Assembly (NCBI GenBank): GCA_964619775.1 | Contig: CAZUFB010000121.1 | Coordinates: 1-5,619 of the forward strand | DNA length: 5,619 nucleotides | Source: CAZUFB01 sp964619775 | GTDB lineage: Bacteria > Actinomycetota > Coriobacteriia > Coriobacteriales > UMGS124 | Reading direction: 5' to 3' | Made by a program: the position numbers and the translations under genes | The notes under the pieces: generated by a model | Seen by the model: only the letters and a program-made list of their open reading frames with translations | What the model was told of the DNA's origin: nothing | Databases searched by the model: none | Shown: in pieces, positions 1 through 5,523 of the stretch | Layout: each line of letters opens with the position of its first letter | Position numbering within the stretch: the stretch's first letter is position 1

Positions 1-324
1 AACGGCGCCAACGGCGAGGATCCGGAATTCGGCCGCACGCCCAACGCGACCGAGGAGGAGAACGGCGGCATGGGCGTGAAAGACGGCCCCTTCTATGCCA
101 TCGAGTGCGGTCTGTGCTACCTCAACACCAACGGCGGCGGTGCCCGCAGCGTCGACTACCAGATCGTCGACTGGAACGACCAGCCGATCCCGCGCTTGTA
201 CGGTGCCGGCGAGTTCGGTTCGATCTTTTACCACTACTACAGCGGCGGCGGCAATATCTGCGAGGCCTTCACGAGCGGCATGAAGTGCGGCCAGAACGTG
301 AGCGCCCTCGAGGCCTGGGCGTAA
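1..324 (+). CDS. FAD-dependent oxidoreductase (fumarate reductase/flavocytochrome c-like), C-terminal fragment
   Basis: This reading frame is already open at base 1 and ends at TAA 322-324, so only the last 107 residues are seen; the start lies outside the window. The sequence reads ...GPFYAIECG..., then LYGAGEFGSIF, then GGGNICEAFTSGMKCGQNV. This is the usual end of FAD-binding-domain-2 flavoproteins: a return strand with a GAGE-type FAD contact, followed by a glycine turn and a final helix. It differs from true fumarate reductases. The position of HHTMGG is occupied by NTNGGG, and the NRLGGN substrate-arginine motif by YYSGGGN, so two usual dicarboxylate-binding residues are absent. By family knowledge it is a redox enzyme acting on an unsaturated organic substrate; the substrate is unknown. 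It converges on the reverse-strand reductase at 413-2458, with a hairpin between them. Export and electron partner cannot be judged from a fragment. Confidence 0.85.
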   Translation, partial: NGANGEDPEFGRTPNATEEENGGMGVKDGPFYAIECGLCYLNTNGGGARSVDYQIVDWNDQPIPRLYGAGEFGSIFYHYYSGGGNICEAFTSGMKCGQNVSALEAWA

Positions 325-347
325 GCGCCGATCAGGAAGGAGAGCGT

Positions 348-384
348 CAGGGGCGCCGGCCTGCGATGAGGGCCGGCGCCCCTG
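348..384. terminator. Hairpin between convergent reductase genes, probable bidirectional terminator
   Basis: A perfect 14-bp inverted repeat (348-361 with 371-384) with a 9-nt loop lies 23 bases after the stop of the left gene and 28 bases beyond the stop of the reverse-strand reductase. The stem is almost all G and C. No strong T-run follows on either strand, so the terminator call rests on position and stem strength. It could also act mainly as an mRNA 3'-end stabiliser. Confidence 0.7.
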
Positions 385-412
385 CGTGCGCCTTCCGGTT
401 GATGTGTCCCGC

Positions 413-2458
413 CTACGCCTCGGACACGAGGGTTGTCGCCGCAAGCCGGCCGAACACGACGGTGTCGACGACCGCGTTGCCGCCGAGGCGGTTGCTGCCG
501 TGGATGCCGCCGGTCACCTCACCCGCCGCGTAGAGGCCGGAGACGGGGGCGCCGTCCTCGTCGAGCACGCGCGCGCCGGTGTCGATGGTGACGCCGCCCA
601 TCGTGTGGTGGACGCATGCCTGGCGCGGGGTGGCCACCCAGGGGCCGTTCTCGAGCTTGTTGGCGAACAGGGTGCGCCCGAACTCGTCGGAGCCGGAGTC
701 GACCGCCGCGTTGAAGGCGTCGACGGTCGTCTGGAGCGTGTCGGGGTCCATGCCGAGCTTGTCCGCGAGGCCCTCGAGGGTGTCGTCCCAGATGACGTAG
801 CCGTTCTCCTCAAGGTACTCGAAGGTGAAGCCGTCGTCGCTGCGCCACTCGGAATCGTGGATGTCGGTGTAGCCGGTGCCGTCGCCCGACTCGAGGAAGT
901 AGAACATCTTGTCGGGCTGCTCGAACACCGCCAGGCAGATCTGGTCGCGGCGCCCGTCCTCCTGCACGAAGCGCTCGCCGTTTTTGTTGATGAAGATGAC
1001 CTGGTCGGTGCCGCTCAGCACGCGCGGCGGGTATTTGGTCATGTGGCCGTCGACCGTGTTGCCCAGGTAGAGCAGCTGGATCTGGTCCATGTCGGTCAGC
1101 GAGACGCCTTCCATGGCCTGGACCATCGCGATGCCGTCGCCCTGGGAGCAGGTGGATCGGTTGGTGGTGGCGACCTCGGAGAGGTCGGGCCACTTGCCGG
1201 AGGTGTTGTTCTCCTGCACCATGGTGCCGTTGGCCGAGAAGCCGCCCGTGGACAGGATTACGCCGTCGGTCGCGGTCACCGTGAAGCTTTCGCCGGAATG
1301 GTTGTCGGTCGCCACGACGCCCACGACCGCACCGTCTTCGGTCACCAGCTCGGTTGCGGTGGCCTCGGTGCAGACGGTTATCTGGTCGGCGAACTCGGCG
1401 ATCTGGGTGCCGTAGGTGCTGATGAGGCCGGTTCCCATCATCATGAGCGGCGAGTGGGTGCGCTGCCACAGCGCGCCGGCGCCCTGGCCGATGTTCTCGC
1501 TGTACTCCCAGCCTAGGTCGACGAGCCACTGCAGGCCGTCGTAGGCGTCGTAGGTGAGCACCTTGACAAGCTCGGGGTCGGCCACCATGTCGCCGTTGAT
1601 CCAGGTCTGCAGGGCGTACCACTCCTGCGAGTCGAACAGGTCGGTGCGGCCGCTGGCCTTGTACTCGTTCCACTGCTCTCGGACCAGCTCCTGCATCTCT
1701 TCGAGGGCCGCCTGCTTGTCGGGGTCGTCGCTTGTCGTCTCAAGCGCGGCCTCGATGGTAGACTTCACCGCGTCGGTCATCTCGACCTTGGACTGCAGCT
1801 CCTCGTCAGGCGCGTTGTAGATGCCGCCGCACACGAGGGTGTCGCCGCCGCACGAACCGTTCTTCTCGACGATGGCGACCGTCTTGCCCTGCTGGGCCGC
1901 GGCGATGGCCGCCACGAGGCCCGCCCCGCCGCCGCCCACGACCACGACGTCGGCCGAGACGTCGGCGCGCGGCTCGTAGGCCACGGAGGTCCTGAACGCG
2001 TCGGGGTCGCCGCCGGCCTGCTCGATGCAGTCGGCGACCGCGTTGAGGATTGCCGCCGAGGTAATCGTGGCGCCGGTTACGGAGTCGAGGCCGATGGAGC
2101 CGTTCTCCACAATGAGGCGCGGCAGCAGGTCGGCCGGCGTCTCGCCGAGGGAGGAGACCGTCTCGTCGTTCTTGTTTACGAGCGGCGCGCCGATGCCCGC
2201 CGTCTCGGCGCTGTCGACAACGGCCACGTCGGCGATGGCGCCGTCGGCGACGGTGACCGAAACCGTGACGTTGCCGTTCACGCCCGGCTGGACCGACTCG
2301 TAGTCGCCGTCGGCCAGGGCAGGTGCCGCGCCTTCGTCGGCGAAGGCGCGCGCACCGAAGCTGAACGTCGACACGGCGGCTGTCGCAAGCAGCATGCCCC
2401 CGACCATCTGGCGGCGCGAAAGCGTCGGATTGAGCGGCATCGTTTTCTTAGTGCCCAT
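413..2458 (-). CDS. Tat-exported FAD/FMN flavocytochrome c-like reductase (fumarate/urocanate reductase superfamily)
   Basis: Predicted extracytoplasmic terminal reductase of 681 residues. Residues 14-19 (SRRQMV) form a twin-arginine motif, followed by a hydrophobic stretch and a likely cleavage site after AFA (38-40); there is no lipobox Cys. Residues about 50-145 form an FMN-binding domain with D-S-V-T-G-A-T at 125-131, the usual site of covalent FMN attachment through the last Thr. The FAD domain begins with VVVVGGGGAG (171-180) and Glu198. Superfamily catalytic features are present: GRRD (502-505, probable proton-donor Arg504), VHHTMGG (616-622), AAGE (644-647) and SNRLGGNA (655-662). No CXXCH haem motif exists, so electrons must come from another protein. 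The segment after DMDQ, IQLLYLGN (460-467), has Leu where fumarate reductases have His and urocanate reductase has Tyr, so the substrate is uncertain. The start at 2458 was chosen because AAGGAGG (2468-2474) lies 9 nt upstream; an ATG at 2467 abuts that site directly. Divergent from the LysR gene, which probably controls it. Confidence 0.93.
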   Translation of the reverse strand: MGTKKTMPLNPTLSRRQMVGGMLLATAAVSTFSFGARAFADEGAAPALADGDYESVQPGVNGNVTVSVTVADGAIADVAVVDSAETAGIGAPLVNKNDETVSSLGETPADLLPRLIVENGSIGLDSVTGATITSAAILNAVADCIEQAGGDPDAFRTSVAYEPRADVSADVVVVGGGGAGLVAAIAAAQQGKTVAIVEKNGSCGGDTLVCGGIYNAPDEELQSKVEMTDAVKSTIEAALETTSDDPDKQAALEEMQELVREQWNEYKASGRTDLFDSQEWYALQTWINGDMVADPELVKVLTYDAYDGLQWLVDLGWEYSENIGQGAGALWQRTHSPLMMMGTGLISTYGTQIAEFADQITVCTEATATELVTEDGAVVGVVATDNHSGESFTVTATDGVILSTGGFSANGTMVQENNTSGKWPDLSEVATTNRSTCSQGDGIAMVQAMEGVSLTDMDQIQLLYLGNTVDGHMTKYPPRVLSGTDQVIFINKNGERFVQEDGRRDQICLAVFEQPDKMFYFLESGDGTGYTDIHDSEWRSDDGFTFEYLEENGYVIWDDTLEGLADKLGMDPDTLQTTVDAFNAAVDSGSDEFGRTLFANKLENGPWVATPRQACVHHTMGGVTIDTGARVLDEDGAPVSGLYAAGEVTGGIHGSNRLGGNAVVDTVVFGRLAATTLVSEA

Positions 2459-2467
2459 ACGTTCCAT

Positions 2468-2474
2468 CCTCCTT
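2468..2474 (-). promoter_or_regulatory. Ribosome binding site that fixes the reductase start
   Basis: On the reverse strand AAGGAGG lies immediately before the in-frame ATG at 2467 (zero spacing) and 9 nt before the next in-frame ATG at 2458. Zero spacing is not usable, so the second ATG is favoured. This shortens the protein by three residues and leaves the Tat signal intact. Confidence 0.75.
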
Positions 2475-2494
2475 GTAAACGGCTGTAAATCTGT

Positions 2495-2526
2495 AAAAGG
2501 GCCTTTGTCCCCTTGGTGGCCCCTTT
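2495..2526 (-). promoter_or_regulatory. Hairpin followed by a short U-run in the reductase mRNA leader
   Basis: In the reverse-strand transcript AAAGGGGCC (2526-2518) can pair with GGCCCTTT (2503-2496), giving an 8-bp stem with one bulged base and a loop of about 14 nt, followed by one further T. With a start point predicted near 2529 it would form at the very 5' end of the mRNA. It may stabilise the mRNA or act as an attenuator. The function is inferred from structure only. Confidence 0.35.
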
Positions 2527-2531
2527 ATGGC

Positions 2532-2547
2532 CCCGAGTATATTCGGG
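2532..2547. promoter_or_regulatory. Palindrome over the reductase -10, candidate operator
   Basis: CCCGA (2532-2536) and TCGGG (2543-2547) form a perfect inverted repeat around the 6-nt spacer GTATAT. It covers the predicted -10 of the reductase promoter, so a bound protein would occlude RNA polymerase. No binding protein can be named from the sequence; the adjacent LysR regulator or an unlinked repressor are both possible. Confidence 0.4.
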
Positions 2548-2564
2548 CCGGTACGTATTGTAGA
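2536..2564 (-). promoter_or_regulatory. Predicted sigma-70-type promoter of the flavin reductase
   Basis: On the reverse strand TCTACA (2564-2559) and TATACT (2541-2536) are separated by exactly 17 nt. The -10 matches TATAAT at 5 of 6 bases and the -35 matches TTGACA at 4 of 6. Transcription would begin near 2529, leaving a leader of about 70 nt. A weak -35 fits a promoter that needs an activator. Confidence 0.6.
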
Positions 2565-2586
2565 AATGACGATGTTGCCGCTGCGC

Positions 2587-2617
2587 TGTATAAAGATACA
2601 TCGCGCCTATCCGATAC
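2587..2617. promoter_or_regulatory. Probable LysR-type regulator binding cluster (GTAT/ATAC half-sites)
   Basis: The stretch contains GTAT (2588-2591), ATAC (2596-2599), CTAT (2607-2610) and ATAC (2614-2617). The first pair sits in a perfect dyad, TGTAT-AAAG-ATACA (2587-2600). The second and third form ATAC-N7-CTAT, close to the LysR-family ATAC-N7-GTAT pattern, with T-N11-A at 2597 and 2609. The cluster lies about 59 to 88 bases upstream of the predicted reductase start point and about 64 to 94 upstream of the predicted lysR start point. That suits both activation and autoregulation. Binding itself is inferred. Confidence 0.5.
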
Positions 2618-2645
2618 CTGCATAAGCCCTATCCTCGCGGCTTTC

Positions 2646-2674
2646 TGGCCGTGTGCCGCCGGACGCTATATAAT
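2646..2674 (+). promoter_or_regulatory. Predicted lysR promoter
   Basis: A perfect TATAAT lies at 2669-2674 in an otherwise GC-rich region. At 17-nt spacing the -35 position (2646-2651, TGGCCG) matches the consensus at only 3 of 6 bases. A start point near 2681 would give a leader of about 50 nt before the ATG at 2734. Confidence 0.55.
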
Positions 2675-2720
2675 ACTTTTTCTGGAAGAGGCAGGCTCGC
2701 GACCGGTCATACCCATCCCA

Positions 2721-2726
2721 AAGGAG
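2721..2726 (+). promoter_or_regulatory. Ribosome binding site of the LysR gene
   Basis: AAGGAG lies 7 nt before the ATG at 2734, an ideal spacing that supports this start. Confidence 0.75.
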
Positions 2727-2733
2727 CGCTGGA

Positions 2734-3759
2734 ATGGATTTCGAATACCTCTCCGAGTTTGTCGACCTTGCCAACACGCTCAGTTTCACCAAGTCCGCCG
2801 AGCGCCTCAACATCTCGCAGCCGACCCTCAGCCGCCATATAGCGCACCTCGAAAAGCAGCTCGGGACGCGGCTTGTCAAGCGCAGCACCAGCTCGGTCTT
2901 GCTCACACGCGCCGGCAAGACGTTCTACGAGCGCGCCGTCGCGATCACCAACAGCTGCGACGAGATCGTCGACGAGCTCAGGAACATATCCGAAGACGGG
3001 TTCGTCGAGGTGGTGGTGGGCGGGAGCACGATACAGCCGACCATCAACCGCCTGTTCACCAAGCTCGCGTCGCGCTGCGCCGCAGAAGGCCTGTCCGTGC
3101 GGCCCGTCTACGACCAGACGCGGGACTTCTCCGGCAAGGCGCCGTTCGTCTCGATGGAGCTGCTGCGGTCGGGCAAGTTCGACTACGTCGTGGACCTGCT
3201 TCCCCCGACCTCGCCGCACCTGCAGGAGTTTAGGGCGGTCGAGCTGTGCACGGAGCCGCTGCTCGTGTTCGCCTCTGCGGACAACCCCCATGCGGGGGAG
3301 GCGAACCTGCAGCTGGAGGACCTTTTTGACTGCACGCTTAACGCCTTGTCGATCTTTCCGCTCTGCCCCGCGCTCTTCATGCACCCTTTTGTCGCCGCTG
3401 GATACGGCTTCGCACGGGTCAAGACCAGCTTCATCGGGAACCTGCTCGAGATTCCCGAGACGCTGGCGACCATGGAGCCCAACGAGATAATCCCGCTGCA
3501 GAAGGAGCTCACCTCATCGTTTGGCTTTGGGCAGGACGGAACCGGGCAGACGGTCGTGCTCGACGTGCGCGACGAGCGCTGCCGCGTCTCGTTTTGGGAG
3601 CTCACCCGCAAAGACGACGACAGCGCCGGGGTGACCGAGCTGCGCAGGCTTATGGCGCGCATCCTGGACGAATACCGGCAGGCGGCCCGACCAGACGACT
3701 TCGACGGGCGCGGCATGCTGCGGTCGTCGGTGCTGTACAGCGGCCCCTCGGTCTGCTGA
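2734..3759 (+). CDS. LysR-family transcriptional regulator
   Basis: Cytoplasmic DNA-binding regulator of 341 residues. Residues 1-60 are a classic LysR winged helix-turn-helix: MDFEYLSEFVDLANTLSFT, then SAERLNISQPTLSRHI (21-36) with the recognition helix near 28-38, then LVKR and LLTRAG (47-61). A linker helix follows (about 62-86), then a divergent effector domain (about 90-315). At 341 residues it is somewhat longer than the usual 300 or so; roughly the last 25 residues are a polar tail of unknown role. It is transcribed away from the exported reductase across a 275-base region rich in LysR-type half-sites. By the usual rule for divergent LysR genes, it most likely regulates that reductase and itself in response to a small ligand, perhaps the reductase substrate. 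The effector cannot be deduced. It converges with the LuxR gene. Confidence 0.93.
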   Translation: MDFEYLSEFVDLANTLSFTKSAERLNISQPTLSRHIAHLEKQLGTRLVKRSTSSVLLTRAGKTFYERAVAITNSCDEIVDELRNISEDGFVEVVVGGSTIQPTINRLFTKLASRCAAEGLSVRPVYDQTRDFSGKAPFVSMELLRSGKFDYVVDLLPPTSPHLQEFRAVELCTEPLLVFASADNPHAGEANLQLEDLFDCTLNALSIFPLCPALFMHPFVAAGYGFARVKTSFIGNLLEIPETLATMEPNEIIPLQKELTSSFGFGQDGTGQTVVLDVRDERCRVSFWELTRKDDDSAGVTELRRLMARILDEYRQAARPDDFDGRGMLRSSVLYSGPSVC

Positions 3760-3787
3760 GGGGGCAGGGGACGGCGCGCGTGCCCCC
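3760..3787. terminator. Hairpin after lysR, probable terminator between convergent genes
   Basis: GGGGGCA (3760-3766) pairs perfectly with TGCCCCC (3781-3787) around a 14-nt loop, starting at the base after the lysR stop codon. A competing stem, GGCGCGCG (3773-3780) with CGCGCGCC (3809-3816), overlaps it and could serve the reverse-strand LuxR gene, whose stop is at 3833. Neither is followed by a clear T-run, so the call rests on position and stem strength. Confidence 0.5.
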
Positions 3788-3832
3788 GTGTCGCCTACGT
3801 ATGCGCCCCGCGCGCCCTCGGCCCCTTTCCCG

Positions 3833-5410
3833 TTAGCGCCTCGTCAGCTCGATTATCTCCTCGCGCGAGCTGACGCCGAGCTTGCGGTAGAGGTTATGCA
3901 CGTGTGTGCGCACCGTGTTGGGCGAGATGTAGAGCGCCTCGCCGATATAGCCGCTCCCGTGCCCTTCGGCCAGGTAGGTAAGGATTTCGGCCTCGCGTGG
4001 GGTGAGCCGGTGGTCGCGCGCGAGCTGGGCGCAGCGATCTTCCATGGCCGTGCGGACCTGCTGCTGGGACGACGCCGCCCGGGACCCGCCGCCGTGCGAA
4101 GCGGTATGCCGGGCCGCCCCCGTCCTGCCGTCCGTCGGGCCGCCGTCGGGTGCCGCCGACTCTTCGGGACGGTCGCACGGCCCGTCGAACGCGGCCCGCT
4201 CCTCGTCTTCGCCGTCCCCGTCTGCGGGCGCCCACTCCGCGCGCAGCCTGGTGACAATCGCCATCGCAAAGGCGTACGCGGTGGTGATGACGGTGGTCGA
4301 GACGCCTATCGCCTCGTCCGACATGAACCCGGCGCAGCCCACACCTGCCAGCGACGTCGCGCTGAACATCATGAGCGCGCTAGAAAATACCAGGTCGCAG
4401 GGAAACTCGTCGGCATGCGCGATGGCCGCCAGGGTTGCCAGCGTCAATAGCGCGGCAAGCGTGTAGAGCAGAAACACGCAGGCCGTGCTGATAGACGAGC
4501 CGGTTCCGAGCACCGACGTGACATTGGTCACCGCGAGCAGCAGCACGGCGAACGTCGGGATAAGGCTGTGGTAGGCGGTGCGGGTGAGCGGCCGGCGTGC
4601 ACGGCCGAACGAGAAGGCTCCCAGGATGACGGCGCATACCGGCAGCACGACGATGCGGAAGGAGAAGGTGTCGACGATGAGCCCGCGCATCGTGCCCATG
4701 ACGAAGGCGAACACGAGCAGCCCGATGAGCGCCTGCGCCGCCACGCCCGTGAAGGAGCGCAGCCGCTTGGCGACGGGCCGCCCGCACGAACCTGCGGGGA
4801 CGGCGGCCGCCTCCTCGCAGCCGGGCTCGCGGCAGCCGACCGCTGCGGGGAGCACGGCGGCGGCCAGCGCCTCTGCTACGAAGAGCCCTACGCAGACTGC
4901 GGGGGGCGTTGCGACGGCGAGCACGCCGAGCACGGCCGCGACCGCCGCCGCCAGCGCGACCGCTGCCAGCGACGCCCGCGGGGAGAACCCTTTGAACGCC
5001 CGCCCCCACACCAGGCCCGTCCCCACGCCGCCGAGCGCCGATGCGGCGGAGACGACCCACACAAGGACGGGCATATCGTCGGGGATGCCTGTCAGGCAGG
5101 CGACTCCGAACCCGGCCGCCGCCGCAACGTGGAGCGCCCCGCCGCCGACGTGCAGCACCGCCCGGGGCACAAAGCGTCCGAACAGCGCCGCGACGGTGAG
5201 TACGAGCGACGCGGCCGTGGCGATGCCCAGCACCTGCAGCGCGAACTCGCCCATAAACGTGGAGATTCCCGCGAAGCGCTGGAACGGCGTGATGGCGTTG
5301 GAATAGAGCAGCAGCGTGGCAATCCAGCATCCCAGCCCAAGGGCCGCCAGGGCGATGTGCCGCGACGGCTGCCGAGTGCCCTGCTCGTCTGTGCGCGTGT
5401 CGTCGACCAT
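3833..5410 (-). CDS. Membrane-spanning LuxR-type transcriptional regulator (12 predicted TM helices plus C-terminal GerE HTH)
   Basis: Predicted one-component membrane sensor-regulator of 525 residues. After a short polar N-terminus come about 12 hydrophobic segments: near 18-38, 53-77, 82-108, 113-136, 147-168, 170-191, 221-243, 250-268, 282-302, 308-332, 338-360 and 366-388. A polar, Gly/Ala/Asp-rich linker follows (389-465), then a LuxR/GerE helix-turn-helix: LTPREAEIL (469-477), ISPNTVRTHVHNLYRKLGV (495-513). An even TM number puts linker and HTH in the cytoplasm. Such TM-LuxR proteins are common in Eggerthella lenta and relatives, where some control dedicated reductases and catechol dehydroxylases. 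The ligand is unknown. The loop between TM6 and TM7 holds Cys193, Cys198 and Cys209. The ATG at 5410 is preferred over 5542, 5515 and 5452: it lies just before the first TM segment, has AAGGGA 3 nt upstream, and follows a probable promoter; the first two alternatives lie upstream of that promoter. Confidence 0.9.
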   Translation of the reverse strand: MVDDTRTDEQGTRQPSRHIALAALGLGCWIATLLLYSNAITPFQRFAGISTFMGEFALQVLGIATAASLVLTVAALFGRFVPRAVLHVGGGALHVAAAAGFGVACLTGIPDDMPVLVWVVSAASALGGVGTGLVWGRAFKGFSPRASLAAVALAAAVAAVLGVLAVATPPAVCVGLFVAEALAAAVLPAAVGCREPGCEEAAAVPAGSCGRPVAKRLRSFTGVAAQALIGLLVFAFVMGTMRGLIVDTFSFRIVVLPVCAVILGAFSFGRARRPLTRTAYHSLIPTFAVLLLAVTNVTSVLGTGSSISTACVFLLYTLAALLTLATLAAIAHADEFPCDLVFSSALMMFSATSLAGVGCAGFMSDEAIGVSTTVITTAYAFAMAIVTRLRAEWAPADGDGEDEERAAFDGPCDRPEESAAPDGGPTDGRTGAARHTASHGGGSRAASSQQQVRTAMEDRCAQLARDHRLTPREAEILTYLAEGHGSGYIGEALYISPNTVRTHVHNLYRKLGVSSREEIIELTRR

Positions 5411-5413
5411 GCG

Positions 5414-5419
5414 TCCCTT
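5414..5419 (-). promoter_or_regulatory. Weak ribosome binding site for the LuxR-type gene
   Basis: AAGGGA on the reverse strand ends 3 nt before the ATG at 5410. It is imperfect and close, but the other in-frame ATGs (5452, 5515, 5542) have no comparable site. Confidence 0.45.
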
Positions 5420-5442
5420 CTTGGTAGGGCGAGGTTGCCCGC

Positions 5443-5461
5443 CGCCCGTCATGTGCGGGCG
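5443..5461. repeat. Short inverted repeat in the LuxR leader
   Basis: CGCCCG (5443-5448) and CGGGCG (5456-5461) form a perfect 6-bp inverted repeat with a 7-nt loop, between the predicted start point and the ATG of the LuxR-type gene. It could be a leader hairpin or an operator; in DNA this GC-rich it may be chance. Confidence 0.25.
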
Positions 5462-5484
5462 CCGCAGCCCGTGCGTCGGGGAGG

Positions 5485-5514
5485 ATTCTATCACCTGGGT
5501 GTGGAAGGGGTGCA
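5485..5514 (-). promoter_or_regulatory. Predicted extended -10 promoter of the LuxR-type gene
   Basis: On the reverse strand TGA-TAGAAT has the -10 hexamer at 5490-5485 (5 of 6 matches to TATAAT) preceded by the TGN of an extended -10. The best -35 match, TGCACC (5514-5509, 18-nt spacing), has only 3 of 6 bases, which an extended -10 can offset. Transcription would start near 5479, giving a leader of about 68 nt to the ATG at 5410. Confidence 0.45.
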
Positions 5515-5523
5515 TCGACGCGT

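Noticed and set aside
386..1516. Long forward-strand open frame of 376 residues opposite the flavin reductase
   Set aside because: It is antisense to a gene with unmistakable FAD, FMN and Tat motifs. Its Val/Ala/Gly/His-rich product resembles no family, and long antisense frames are expected in GC-rich coding DNA.
2606..2634. Two CCTATCC copies 22 bp apart (2606-2612 and 2628-2634)
   Set aside because: The spacing of two helical turns is suggestive, but two short copies alone are weak; the first already lies within the half-site cluster.
2394..3233. Forward frame spanning the intergenic region and the start of lysR
   Set aside because: It runs through both predicted promoters and overlaps lysR in another frame; the Arg-rich product shows no motif.
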